From an uncultured Collinsella sp. (lineage in GTDB: Bacteria; Actinomycetota; Coriobacteriia; Coriobacteriales; Coriobacteriaceae): 64,000 nucleotides of DNA. The notes beneath the pieces are model-generated. The model was not told the DNA's origin, ran no database searches, and saw nothing but the letters and a program-made list of their open reading frames with translations. Position 1 is the first letter of the stretch, and each line of letters begins with the position of its first letter. The position numbers and the translations under genes are program-made. The stretch is from NCBI GenBank assembly GCA_905197665.1, contig CAJJZP010000004.1:95814-159813 (forward strand), in the 5' to 3' direction. Shown one piece after another: positions 31,563 through 40,227 of the stretch.

Positions 31563-32693
31563 TTACGAATTCATGGGAATGACCGTATCGCCAATTTGTA
31601 CGCTTGCAATCTTGTCTGTGTCACAAACTTGCGAGAACGGCCAGGTCTTGTGGACATCAGTGGTGCCGTTATCCAGTTTATTTGCGAAATAGCCGCTGTG
31701 GCTGGTTGCGTCCTCAACATGACCGTCTTTGAACGTCACGATGAGGGGTATGTTGCCAACGGCATCCATAGACTCCTCCATGTTTTGAGACATCTTGCCG
31801 CTGTTGTTGTCGTGTTCGATGGAACGATCTATGTTGTAGCGGACTGAAACGCCAACGCAGGATACGGTGGCCTCTTGAATCGTCGCCTTGGTGCCGTTAA
31901 AGTTGACCGATTTGGGCGCGGGAATCGTAACGGATGTATCTTCGTAATTCAGCTGGAACTTAAGATCCCATGGGCCCGTAAGTATTTTCTTATACTCGGG
32001 AAGCTCTTTGCCAGCACGTGGCACAACGAGAGAGTTGATATGCGTGCGGACGGTCCTGCCCATAAGGCCGGGTGATTCAACGCTGAACTGTGCAAAGTAT
32101 TGAATGCTGGAGTCATTGGGGTTCTTGTCAATGAGCCATGATTGGCCTTGGCCGCCATGCTCGCCATCAACGTATACGTTTCCATCGACACTTCCGGCGA
32201 TAGTTCCGTTCTCGCCCGGCTCGGAAAGCTTTTTCAGGGCAGCGGGATCGTCGAACGTAAGCGTATAGGCGATGGTAACCATATCCTTGTCGCCCATGAT
32301 GGCGTCGGCGGTCACGGTGACTCCGTTGTTGGAGCAGCTAGCACCGACGGGCCGGCCAATACGGTCGATGATCTCGGTTTGAGAAGCAGATCCGTCAAAG
32401 ATGTCGGAAAGCATGTCAGAAGGAAGCGGCAGGACGCCTGTTGCCATAGCCGTGCCAGCGCCTCCAATGACGATAGCGAGGACTGCCGTTACAGCGGCAA
32501 TGCGAGCGACTGTTCTTACGGGATGGCGGGCGATGCGCGGCTTGCGTCGCGTGCCATTAAAGTTGCTTTGAGCGGTCGCCGCATCGCTCGAGGCGACGGA
32601 CTGAGCAATCGAGTTTGCCATGTGCTGCTTCGCATTATCGGTAAACGAAATGTGCTCCAGGGCGTGGCGATAGTCATTCGAGTTCGTAGTCAT
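31563..32693 (-). CDS. Membrane-anchored anti-sigma-like protein (DUF4179 type)
   Basis: A 376-residue protein. The N-terminal 60 residues are cytoplasmic and probably bind the sigma factor (YRHALEHISFTDNAKQHM). One membrane helix (about 62-88) is followed by an extracellular domain of about 285 residues with beta-rich, DUF4179-like features (VTVTADAIMGDKDMVTIAYTL). Its start overlaps the sigma gene by 20 bases, so the two are translationally coupled. The anti-sigma role is inferred from topology and neighbour; the ligand sensed is unknown. Confidence 0.7.
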   Translation of the reverse strand: MTTNSNDYRHALEHISFTDNAKQHMANSIAQSVASSDAATAQSNFNGTRRKPRIARHPVRTVARIAAVTAVLAIVIGGAGTAMATGVLPLPSDMLSDIFDGSASQTEIIDRIGRPVGASCSNNGVTVTADAIMGDKDMVTIAYTLTFDDPAALKKLSEPGENGTIAGSVDGNVYVDGEHGGQGQSWLIDKNPNDSSIQYFAQFSVESPGLMGRTVRTHINSLVVPRAGKELPEYKKILTGPWDLKFQLNYEDTSVTIPAPKSVNFNGTKATIQEATVSCVGVSVRYNIDRSIEHDNNSGKMSQNMEESMDAVGNIPLIVTFKDGHVEDATSHSGYFANKLDNGTTDVHKTWPFSQVCDTDKIASVQIGDTVIPMNS

Positions 32694-33234
32694 TGTGGTC
32701 TCCTTTCAAGGAAAGCCGAAGTGACGCACGTCCGCGGCTAAGGTGCTGGGCGGTTGCAGCTGGCGTCGCGTGAACGGCGTCTGCGATTTCCCTGATGCTC
32801 ATGCCTGCGTAGTAGTGCAAAAAGATGGCGATGCGCTGTGCTTGAGGCAGGGCCGTGACAGCGGAAAGAATGGCGCAGTCGCGTTGCGCGAATTCTTGCT
32901 CGGTATGTGTTACGGGTGCGCAGAAATCGGGGAGCGAATCGAGGTCGACAACCGGGTGATTCGCGTGCGTACGGCCGATATCGCGACATGCGTTCAGTGC
33001 GACTCGGATCACCCAAGCACGTTCGTGTTCGAGCGAGTCGAACGGTTGAGTGCGTTGGAGAATCTTGATCAGCGTGTCCTGGCAGATGTCTTGAGCGTCG
33101 TCAGCGGATCCAAGGGCCGAATAGCACAATCGAAGGATGAGGTCGGAATACGTGTCGACCAAGCGCTTTGCTTCCCGCTCGATCTGATCGGCATCGCATC
33201 GGAGCGTGCTATTGCGGTTACGGCGTGCAGGCAT
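32674..33234 (-). CDS. ECF-type RNA polymerase sigma factor
   Basis: A 186-residue sigma-70-family factor with region 2 (YSDLILRLCYSALGSADDAQDICQDTLIKI) and region 4 (LPQAQRIAIFLHYYAGMSIREIADAVHATPAATAQHLSRGR) and a short linker. Region 4 forms a helix-turn-helix for the -35 element. The ATG at 33234 has GGAGGTGA 5 bases upstream; the open frame extends 31 codons further without support. With the overlapping membrane partner it forms a cell-envelope signalling pair; targets are unknown. Confidence 0.85.
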   Translation of the reverse strand: MPARRNRNSTLRCDADQIEREAKRLVDTYSDLILRLCYSALGSADDAQDICQDTLIKILQRTQPFDSLEHERAWVIRVALNACRDIGRTHANHPVVDLDSLPDFCAPVTHTEQEFAQRDCAILSAVTALPQAQRIAIFLHYYAGMSIREIADAVHATPAATAQHLSRGRASLRLSLKGDHNDYELE

Positions 33235-33329
33235 AGTGTCACCTCCAATTGGTCGTGGTGGATATAGGGAAGGCGTCTCGCGAGGTCCCTCTACATACAA
33301 CACGGTCGAGACTGCATAAGTTGACAAAA

Positions 33330-33355
33330 AAGGACGGCACGTGAGCGCCGTCCTT
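33330..33355. terminator. Hairpin upstream of the sigma gene
   Basis: AAGGACGGC and GCCGTCCTT flank an 8-base loop. On the minus strand it would terminate transcription arriving from the phosphoesterase side only weakly (no T-run); on the plus strand it precedes TTACAAAA. Direction is uncertain. Confidence 0.5.
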
Positions 33356-33398
33356 ACAAAACAATGAGTGTTCTCGTTAATTACACAAGCACCGTGAT

Positions 33399-33458
33399 GG
33401 ACAGGTCGGACGAGTCAGCAAAACCACCATAAAGGTGCCTATCCCCTTCGTGGTGGTT
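33399..33458. repeat. 60-bp direct repeat, right copy
   Basis: The second copy of the element at 31383-31442 (three differences), 9 bases beyond the stop of the minus-strand phosphoesterase. Its palindromic half could serve as a terminator for that gene. Confidence 0.85.
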
Positions 33459-33466
33459 GTTGGCAG

Positions 33467-34177
33467 TTACCAGGGGGTTCTGGCGGTTGAAGACTCGATT
33501 GCTTCGTGGCGTTTGAGCTCGCGGCGCATGGTTTGCGAGTTGAGCCAAGCGGCCTTCCAACCGCGCGTGGGGTAGCGCGCCTCGTCAATTTCGATCTTGG
33601 TATAGCCGCAGGCGTTGACAATCTTCGTTCCGCATGGGTGTTGGCGCTCGCGTTGAAAGTTGGGGCCGTAGCTTTGGTGCACATGCCCGTGAATCATATA
33701 GTCGGGACCCCAAGACTCAAGAGCCGCATTAAAGCACTCGAATCCTCGATGCGGCAGGTCGTCCAGGTCGCCCATGCCTGCGACGGGTGCATGGGTAAGT
33801 AGAATATCGCATCCGTCTACCAGTGCGATTTTTCGCGATAGCTTGCGCATGCGTTTTGCCATCTCGCGCTCGGTATACATGTTCGCGCCGTCGCGGTAGC
33901 GCATGGAACCGCCCAGACCCGCAATGCGAATACCTCGGTACACATATACGCTGTCCTCAACACAAATGCACCCGCCCGGTGCATGGCGCGCGTAGCGGTC
34001 GTCGTGGTTGCCACGAACGTACACAAGCGGTTTGTTGATGACAGTGACCAAAAACTCAAGATAGTCCGGATCCAGGTCGCCTGCGGATAGAATCAGGTCA
34101 ACGTCCTCAAAGCGCTCCTTGCGAAAACATTCCCACAGGCAGCGCTCCTCTACATCGGCAATGGCTAGGATATTCAT
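33467..34177 (-). CDS. Metallophosphoesterase
   Basis: A 236-residue calcineurin-like phosphoesterase. Motifs in order: ADVEERCLW (Asp8; the usual DxH reads DxE), SAGDLDPDYL, VRGNHDDRYA, LTHAP and the final GHVHQS. The DxE form of the first motif is known in a subgroup of this family, so it need not mean loss of activity. The start overlaps the stop of the upstream BMP-like gene by four bases (ATGA), so they form one operon and probably work together. The substrate is unknown. Confidence 0.82.
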   Translation of the reverse strand: MNILAIADVEERCLWECFRKERFEDVDLILSAGDLDPDYLEFLVTVINKPLVYVRGNHDDRYARHAPGGCICVEDSVYVYRGIRIAGLGGSMRYRDGANMYTEREMAKRMRKLSRKIALVDGCDILLTHAPVAGMGDLDDLPHRGFECFNAALESWGPDYMIHGHVHQSYGPNFQRERQHPCGTKIVNACGYTKIEIDEARYPTRGWKAAWLNSQTMRRELKRHEAIESSTARTPW

Positions 34178-36090
34178 AGGGCACGGACCTCCGGCTCGTT
34201 ATCGAGCTGCGGTATCGAGCCTATAACGTTGTCAGCCAGCCAGTCCATCTCGACGATTTGCGTGCTCGGCAGCGGGGGAAAGCCCTCGATCTGCACCACG
34301 CCGTCTTGGCTATGGAGCTCGCCGCCAAATGGATTGATGGAGCCCTCGACGATGCCATTGCGGAGCAGCTGAACAAGCTTACGCGTCTGATAGGGCAGGC
34401 CCGGAGCGTAGCGAATGTCGATGACGCCCGAGCTCATACCATACCAGTAGTTGACGGCACGAACCTGGCTGTCGTCACTGGTCTCATCCCAGGTGCCGTG
34501 CAGCAGACTTCGCACGATAAGCTCGTAGTATCGGCCCCAGTTCCATACCGGCATGGCGATGCCGGTGACCTTGCCATCGACCAGGCGGTGGAGTCCGTAG
34601 GCCGTGGGGTCTTCGAGCGACTTTGACATGTCAGCGCCGGTCATGACGCTCACGCCCTCGCGGCACATGGCCTCGGCAAGGCCTCCGGCGGGCACATCGC
34701 CCCAGGTCAGGATAATTTGCGCGCGGGGGTCGAGCAGCGAGGCGCCGATGGCAAAGGCGTTGATCTCGCTAAGCGCGCCCGACGCAAAGACCGACGCGTG
34801 GTAGCCAATGCGATGGTTGTCCGCCATGCTAGCCGCAAGGGCGCCCAGCAGAAACTTTGCCTCGTACATCTTTCCAAAATACGAGCGCACGCTTTGGTGG
34901 GGAAGGCCGATGGAGCAGTTGAGGAACCGAACCTGGGGATACTCAACGGCTGCCCTGAGCGTGTATTCCATCAGGCGATGCGAGGTCGAGAAGATGACGT
35001 TGTCTCCATGTTTGACAGCCGTTTCCACGGCGGCGTAGAACACGTCCGGATCGTGGCAGTCCTCAAACGCCTCGGTGCGCACGATGCCGCCAAAGTGCTC
35101 GTCAAGATATTGGCGCCCTTGATCATGCAGGCTGTCCCAGCTCGATGTCGCACAGGGGAATTCGTGGATAAAGGCGATGCGCAGGGGGTTGGCCGCCGAG
35201 TAGACGGTCTTGCCCATAAAGAAGTTGAGCACGCCGGAGGTGGACTTGGTGGGCGCCTCTTCCTCATCGACGCTCGGCGCTTCGACAAGATCGACCTTGT
35301 CCTCGTCATTTTTGCCGGCAATGACCAGCTCGCGCCAAATCTTGCACAGGCGGTTTACGACGATGTCCGTCGGCGTATCCAGTAGACGGTCTTGGTTGTA
35401 CACATTGAGGTAGACGAGCATGGCGTCGGCGGGCGTAATGTCCAGATGGTCGCCGCCGGCGCGCAGGTAGGCGCGTTTAAAGAGTAGGAAGGTGTGGCGC
35501 AGGTAATCGACCTTTTTCTGTGGCCACTTTTCGACAAAGTCCTGTCCGAGCATCTTGGCGAGCGTCTCGTAGCTTCCCTCGCGCGAGAACTCGATCTCGT
35601 ATAGGGGGCAGACGCGCCAAAACGCGCAGAACTCGCCGTACAGGCGACTTTCGACGGAATCCCATTTTCCGGGGTAGAGGCGGGTGACCTTGGCCGAAAC
35701 CGTCGGGGCGTCCAGGAATTTGAGGACGCTGACGCGCTTGTTGCCCTCCTGGACGTAGAACCGATGCATGAACTCGGTGACGATGATGGGGTCGCGATAG
35801 CCCTCGGTCACCTGGATGTCATAGAGGTTGGACCACTTGCGGGCGAACTCGGTGTTAAACGGCAGCAGGGGCATAAAGTTGCACGAAAAGGCAGACTGAC
35901 GGCCCTTGGTAACCGTGCCGACGACCATTTCGAGCGGAATGTCCCTTAGGCCGACGCTCTCTCGCTGACCTAAGGGGAGCTGGGCAACGAGGCTATCGAG
36001 GTCCGTAAGGTACGGGTGCTCGCTTTGGCTGATGGCGCGACGGCGTCCCTGCTCGCCGCGCTTGCGTGCTTGACGATAGGCCTCTTCCAT
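34174..36090 (-). CDS. BMP-family binding domain fused to a ParB-like N-terminus
   Basis: A 638-residue protein with no signal peptide or lipobox. The N-terminal 280 residues contain a ParB/sulfiredoxin-like patch (VTEGYRDPIIVTEFMHRFYVQEGNKRVSVLKFL, about 95-127) and helical segments. From about residue 302 (PLRIAFIHEFP) to 590 a BMP/PnrA-like periplasmic-binding fold is recognisable (GYHASVFASGALSEINAFAIGA, QIILTWGDVPAGG, GVSVMTGADMS). BMP proteins are normally exported lipoproteins that bind nucleosides for ABC importers. A cytoplasmic fusion of this kind more likely senses a ligand. It overlaps the phosphoesterase gene. The start codon is supported by GGGAGCAG upstream. Confidence 0.65.
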   Translation of the reverse strand: MEEAYRQARKRGEQGRRRAISQSEHPYLTDLDSLVAQLPLGQRESVGLRDIPLEMVVGTVTKGRQSAFSCNFMPLLPFNTEFARKWSNLYDIQVTEGYRDPIIVTEFMHRFYVQEGNKRVSVLKFLDAPTVSAKVTRLYPGKWDSVESRLYGEFCAFWRVCPLYEIEFSREGSYETLAKMLGQDFVEKWPQKKVDYLRHTFLLFKRAYLRAGGDHLDITPADAMLVYLNVYNQDRLLDTPTDIVVNRLCKIWRELVIAGKNDEDKVDLVEAPSVDEEEAPTKSTSGVLNFFMGKTVYSAANPLRIAFIHEFPCATSSWDSLHDQGRQYLDEHFGGIVRTEAFEDCHDPDVFYAAVETAVKHGDNVIFSTSHRLMEYTLRAAVEYPQVRFLNCSIGLPHQSVRSYFGKMYEAKFLLGALAASMADNHRIGYHASVFASGALSEINAFAIGASLLDPRAQIILTWGDVPAGGLAEAMCREGVSVMTGADMSKSLEDPTAYGLHRLVDGKVTGIAMPVWNWGRYYELIVRSLLHGTWDETSDDSQVRAVNYWYGMSSGVIDIRYAPGLPYQTRKLVQLLRNGIVEGSINPFGGELHSQDGVVQIEGFPPLPSTQIVEMDWLADNVIGSIPQLDNEPEVRAL

Positions 36091-36171
36091 AGTTCTGCTC
36101 CCTTAGTCGTTTAAACAACTATATAAACCATAGTACCATCGTCTCGTCCTTCCGCGGGTAGCTAATTTGCC

Positions 36172-36213
36172 CAGATAAAACCTGCCAAAATAAACCTGTC
36201 CCTATTTGGCAGG
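36172..36213. repeat. CCTGCCAAAATAAACCTGTCCC repeat, copy 1
   Basis: A 42-base element with arms CCTGCCAAAA/TTTGGCAGG, repeated at 37131-37172 with one difference. It abuts the mscS stop codon; on the minus strand the hairpin is followed by TTTTATC, so it can act as an intrinsic terminator. Confidence 0.8.
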
Positions 36214-36981
36214 CTAGGCAATGAGGGGAGCGATGGCGCGGATGCAGGCGTCGGCTGCCGTGAAAGTGGTGCTGTCGTCGCTGACGATAAAGATGATTTT
36301 GCCCTTGACGCCAAAGTCGCCGATCTCGCTAAAGAGCACGTAGGGCTCCTTGTCAAAGCCCGAGATGGGAAGCACGGCGGCCTTGGTGGCGTCGGTGAGC
36401 TCATCTGCCAGCGCGTCCAGTGAAGCCCACTTGGACGTGTCCTTGACCGCGACGGGGACGGCCACGCGCCCAAAGGGCATCAAATGCACGAGCGTGTTCT
36501 TGGAGATGTTGGAGTTGGGGACGATGATGGTCTGCCCGCAGGCATCTTCGATGGTCGTATGGCGCCAGGTGATATCTTGGACCACGCCGGACACGCCGCC
36601 GACCTCGATATTGTCGCCGGGTTTGACAATGCCCATAAACGTCACCTGCATGCCGCCGATGAGGTTTGACAGCGTGTCCTGAAAGCCGAGTGAGATGGCG
36701 ATGCCGCCGACGCCAAGAGCGGCGACGAGGGCGTTTGCATTAATGCCAAAGCAGTTGTCGAGGATAAAGCTGCCGCCGATCATCCAAATGACGGCGCGCG
36801 CGATGTTGATGAAGATGCTTGATGAAGGGAGTGGGTTATCGTCGCGGTTGAGCAGGTGGTACAGGGTCTTGGACGCGACCTTGGCGGCAACGGCGGTGCC
36901 GATAGCCAAGATACCTGCCCAGATGATGTTGTGGACCCATCGTTGTGCAAAGAAATGAAGAATCGGCTCAAACAATTCCAT
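36214..36981 (-). CDS. mscS: Small-conductance mechanosensitive channel (MscS family)
   Basis: A 255-residue MscS-type channel with three N-terminal membrane helices. The pore helix is glycine/alanine-rich (LVAALGVGGIAISLGFQDTLSNLIGG, about 85-110), followed by the beta domain (VKPGDNIEVGGVSGVVQDITWRHTTIE and IIVPNSNI). It releases solutes when membrane tension rises. GGAGG precedes the ATG. It is flanked on both sides by copies of the same 42-base repeat. Confidence 0.88.
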   Translation of the reverse strand: MELFEPILHFFAQRWVHNIIWAGILAIGTAVAAKVASKTLYHLLNRDDNPLPSSSIFINIARAVIWMIGGSFILDNCFGINANALVAALGVGGIAISLGFQDTLSNLIGGMQVTFMGIVKPGDNIEVGGVSGVVQDITWRHTTIEDACGQTIIVPNSNISKNTLVHLMPFGRVAVPVAVKDTSKWASLDALADELTDATKAAVLPISGFDKEPYVLFSEIGDFGVKGKIIFIVSDDSTTFTAADACIRAIAPLIA

Positions 36982-37027
36982 GTAGGGAAACCTCCTAATG
37001 ATCGTCCAACCATGATACCCATCAAGA

Positions 37028-37055
37028 AGCCCGTCCGATCAAATTCGGACGGGCT
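37028..37055 (-). terminator. Terminator-like hairpin upstream of mscS
   Basis: AGCCCGTCCGA and its complement flank six bases; on the minus strand the stem is followed by TCTTGAT. It would insulate mscS from the ABC transporter genes. Confidence 0.6.
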
Positions 37056-37080
37056 TCTGTGCTCGATATGGGGGTTAGCG

Positions 37081-37120
37081 AAAACCGCCGCAAAGGTATC
37101 TGCTCCTTTGCGGCGGTTTT
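37081..37120. repeat. Perfect 16-base hairpin AAAACCGCCGCAAAGG
   Basis: Two exact 16-base arms around an 8-base loop. Minus-strand transcripts would end in TTTTCGC. Its form resembles the ACCACCAC-type repeats at 29.7, 31.4 and 33.4 kb. Confidence 0.65.
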
Positions 37121-37130
37121 GACGTTTGTG

Positions 37131-37172
37131 CAGATAAAACCTGCCAAAATAAACCTGTCCCTTTTTGGCAGG
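37131..37172. repeat. CCTGCCAAAATAAACCTGTCCC repeat, copy 2
   Basis: The second copy of the 42-base element, one base from the stop codon of the ABC ATPase gene; same orientation as copy 1. Confidence 0.8.
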
Positions 37173-37173
37173 T

Positions 37174-37968
37174 TTAGCTCAGTAGCATGCGGTCGTTGGC
37201 GAGCTCGCCGCCCGAGACCTCCTCGAACTTCTGCAGCAGGTCGGCGACGGTGAGCGACTTTTTCTCGTCGCCGGCCACGTCGTAGATCACATGGCCCTCG
37301 TGCATCATGATCAGACGGTTGCCCAGACGGATGGCGTCGTTCATGTTATGCGTGACCATGAGCGTGGTCAGGTGGTTCTCGTCGACGATCTCCTCGGTCA
37401 GATTGAGCACCTTCGATGCCGTCTTGGGGTCGAGTGCGGCGGTGTGCTCGTCGAGCAGCAGCAGGCGCGGCTTGGTGAGCGTGGCCATCAGCAGGGTGAG
37501 TGCCTGGCGCTGGCCGCCCGAGAGCAGGCCGACCTTAGCGTTAAGGCGCGTATCCAGACCAAGGTCCAGACGCTTGAGCAGCTCAACGTACTCGTCCTTC
37601 TCGGTCTTGGTGACGCCCCACGAAAGACCGCGACGCCGGCCGCGGCGCTTGGCGAGGGCCAGGTTCTCGGCGATCTGCATGTCGGCTGCGGTGCCGCGCA
37701 TGGGGTCCTGGAACACGCGGCCCAGGTACTTTGCGCGCTGCGACTCGCTCAGACGCGAGATATCGGTGCCGTCGAGCTCAATAACGCCCGAATCGAGCGG
37801 ATACACGCCGGCAATCATGTTGAGTAGCGTGGACTTGCCGGCGCCGTTGCCGCCGATCACGGTCACAAAGTCGCCGTCGTTAAGGGTGAGGTCGACGCCG
37901 GTGAGTGCGCGCTTCTCGGTGACGGTGCCCTTGTTAAAGGTCTTTTTGACGTGCGAGAGCTTAAGCAT
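37174..37968 (-). CDS. ABC transporter ATP-binding protein (TrpXYZ-type)
   Basis: A 264-residue ABC ATPase. Walker A is GGNGAGKST at residues 39-47, the signature is LSGGQRQAL, Walker B LLLLDEHTAALDP and the switch histidine is in MVTHNM. It energises the adjacent permease. The ATG overlaps the permease stop by 8 bases; the frame extends upstream but those codons lie inside the permease gene. With the permease and lipoprotein it matches the ABC.X4 (putative tryptophan/tyrosine) importer group; the substrate is inferred from family only. Confidence 0.85.
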   Translation of the reverse strand: MLKLSHVKKTFNKGTVTEKRALTGVDLTLNDGDFVTVIGGNGAGKSTLLNMIAGVYPLDSGVIELDGTDISRLSESQRAKYLGRVFQDPMRGTAADMQIAENLALAKRRGRRRGLSWGVTKTEKDEYVELLKRLDLGLDTRLNAKVGLLSGGQRQALTLLMATLTKPRLLLLDEHTAALDPKTASKVLNLTEEIVDENHLTTLMVTHNMNDAIRLGNRLIMMHEGHVIYDVAGDEKKSLTVADLLQKFEEVSGGELANDRMLLS

Positions 37969-38884
37969 CTGCCTCATCTCCCTTCGTGTAGGAGCTGCGG
38001 AGCTTGTAGCGCTCCCAAACCACGGGCACGCACAGGGCCACGGCAACGATTACGGCGGAGAGCAGCTTCATGTCGTTGGCGTCCATGCCCAGCTGCAGCA
38101 CGATAGCGCGGATGAGGAAGTACACCACGGAGCCAAAGACGGCAGAGGCAAGACGGACGCTAAACTGCGTGAGTCCGCCGGGCAGCAGGCGGCCGAGCAC
38201 CTCGCCGATGACGATGGCGGCAAGACCGATAACGATGGCGCCGGTGCCCATGCCAATGTCAGCGTACTTCTGGCTCTGGCAGATGAGCGCGCCCGAAAGG
38301 CCGATAAGGGCGTTGGAGAGCACGAGGGCGATCATCTTGGTGGTGTTGGTGTTAACGCCCAGGGCGCGGATCATGTACTCGTTGTTGCCGGTGGCACGCA
38401 GCGCCGAGCCAATCTCGGTGCCAAAGAACCAGTACAGGATGGCAACGATAGCCACGGCGAGCAAGATGCCCAAGATAATGGCAACGGTGGACTGCGGCAG
38501 GCCCGTCATATGGCTGACGGATGAGAAGATGGTGCCCTTGGCAAGGATGGGCGTGTTGGATTTACCCATGATGCGCAGGTTGATGGACCACAGGCTAATC
38601 TGGGTGAGGATTCCGGCGAGGATTGCAGGAATCTCAAAGACGGTGGTCAGAATGCCCGTGACGGCGCCGGCGATGGCACCGGCGCACATGCCGGCCAGCA
38701 CGGCGAGCAAGGGGTCGACGTTATTGTTGACGATGAGCACGGCGCAAACACAGCCGCCGAGAGCAAAGCTGCCGTCGCAGGTCATATCGGGGATGTCGAG
38801 CAGGCGGAACGTGATAAACACGCCGAGCACCATGATGCCCCAGAGGACGCCCTGCGAAACGGCACCCTGCAATGCAATGAGCAT
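37961..38884 (-). CDS. ABC transporter permease (TrpXYZ-type)
   Basis: A 307-residue integral membrane protein with about eight or nine helices, of the LivH/BPD-2 permease group: DIPDMTCDGSFALGG near residue 30, GSALRATGNNEYMIRALGVNT in the ATPase-contact loop and IVIGEVLGRLLPGG later. One gene encodes the permease, so it would act as a homodimer. AGGAGGT lies 7 bases before the ATG. A 24-base perfect palindrome separates it from the upstream lipoprotein gene. Confidence 0.85.
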   Translation of the reverse strand: MLIALQGAVSQGVLWGIMVLGVFITFRLLDIPDMTCDGSFALGGCVCAVLIVNNNVDPLLAVLAGMCAGAIAGAVTGILTTVFEIPAILAGILTQISLWSINLRIMGKSNTPILAKGTIFSSVSHMTGLPQSTVAIILGILLAVAIVAILYWFFGTEIGSALRATGNNEYMIRALGVNTNTTKMIALVLSNALIGLSGALICQSQKYADIGMGTGAIVIGLAAIVIGEVLGRLLPGGLTQFSVRLASAVFGSVVYFLIRAIVLQLGMDANDMKLLSAVIVAVALCVPVVWERYKLRSSYTKGDEADA

Positions 38885-38972
38885 GCTTCATACCTCCTAG
38901 GATAGGGTGGACACGCGATGTTCCATAATAGCGGTAACAATGAATATAAGAACGGCAGGCAAACGTTTTGTT

Positions 38973-39031
38973 ATATCTGAGCCATTGGGGCGAACGCCGG
39001 TCTATGACGTTCGCCCCAATGGCTCAGATAT
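38973..39031. repeat. Perfect 24-bp inverted repeat within the ABC operon
   Basis: ATATCTGAGCCATTGGGGCG... pairs exactly over 24 bases with its complement across an 11-base loop. It lies between the substrate-binding protein gene and the permease gene. There is no T-run, so it may reduce downstream expression or protect the upstream mRNA, as some extragenic palindromes do. Confidence 0.75.
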
Positions 39032-39087
39032 TGAATAACGCAGCTATGGCGCGAGAACGAACCCTAGATGCGTTACGGCGCATGGTG

Positions 39088-40068
39088 CTACTCGTCCAGG
39101 GCGGAAAGATCGATGCCCAGCGCCTCGGCCATCTCGTCGTTCTTGACGACGACCAGGTCCTTGCTCGAGAGGTGCTCGATAGCCATATCCTCGGGCTTAG
39201 CCTCGCCCTTCAAGATCTTAACGGCCATCTCGCCTGCAGCGTAGCCCAGGTCCTCATAGTTGATGGAGAGGGTGAACAGGCCGCCGGCCTTGCACATGCC
39301 CTCCTCGCCGGTAACGAAGGGGAGCTTGTTTTCCTTGCAGATCTGGCCGACCTGCGAAGCACCCGCGGCGATGGTGTTGTCGGTGGGGGAGTAGAGCGCG
39401 TCGACCTTGCCCACGGCGGACTCGACGACGGACTGAATCTCGTTGGAGCTCGAGACGGTGAAGTCGGTGTACTCCAGGCCCAGCTTGTCGAGCTCCTTCT
39501 TGGCTGCCTTGATCTGGACGTCGGAGTTGGACTCGGCGGTGCAGTAGAGCAGGCCGACCTTCTTAACGTCGGGCAGGACCTTCTGCATCATCTCGAGCTG
39601 CTCGGCGACCGGGGTGAGGTCGGAAGCGCCCGTGACGTTGGTGCCGGGCTTGTCGTTGTCCTGGACCAGGCCGGAGGCGGCGTAGTCGGTGATGGCGCAG
39701 CCAACGATGGGGATATCGGCCGTAGCGCCGGCGGCAGCCTGCGCGGCGGGCGTGGCGATGGCATAGATCAGGTCGACGCCGTCGCCTACGAACTTGTCGG
39801 CAATGGACTTACACGTGGACTGGTCGTTCTGGGCGTTCTTCTGGTCGATCTTGACCTTGAGACCGCTCTTCTTGATGGCCTTGACGAAGCCGTCGTTGGC
39901 GGCATCGAGCGCGGAGTGCTCGGTGAGCTGCAGAACGCCGATGGTGTAGTCGGAATCGGCGGCAGCGGAGCCGGAACCAGAGTTGCCACCGCATCCGGCG
40001 AGCGGGGCGAGCGCGAGCAGGCCAGCGGAGACAAGAAGGCTCCTGCGGCTGATGGTGATGTCCTTCAT
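39088..40068 (-). CDS. ABC transporter substrate-binding lipoprotein (TrpX-like)
   Basis: A 326-residue lipoprotein. The signal peptide contains a twin-arginine-like SRRSLL at residues 7-12, a hydrophobic core and the lipobox LAGC with Cys26. A Gly/Ser linker is followed by the ABC_sub_bind fold (TIGVLQLTEHSALDAANDGF, YAIATPAAQAAAG, VALYSPTDNTI-like segment). It would deliver substrate to the permease downstream. The family transports tryptophan in some Firmicutes, but specificity is not readable. GGGGGT precedes the ATG. Confidence 0.85.
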   Translation of the reverse strand: MKDITISRRSLLVSAGLLALAPLAGCGGNSGSGSAAADSDYTIGVLQLTEHSALDAANDGFVKAIKKSGLKVKIDQKNAQNDQSTCKSIADKFVGDGVDLIYAIATPAAQAAAGATADIPIVGCAITDYAASGLVQDNDKPGTNVTGASDLTPVAEQLEMMQKVLPDVKKVGLLYCTAESNSDVQIKAAKKELDKLGLEYTDFTVSSSNEIQSVVESAVGKVDALYSPTDNTIAAGASQVGQICKENKLPFVTGEEGMCKAGGLFTLSINYEDLGYAAGEMAVKILKGEAKPEDMAIEHLSSKDLVVVKNDEMAEALGIDLSALDE

Positions 40069-40227
40069 ATCATTACCCCCAGTATAAAAATGGCTGGAAA
40101 CACTGCACTAGGAAAAAGTGCAAGTGGGACTATAGTAACGCCGTTGTCCATTTTTACAACATCCTGGCGAGTTTTTTAATACTGAACTGGACGGGCGGTG
40201 CTGAGGAATGACGGACGGTAACGGGGC

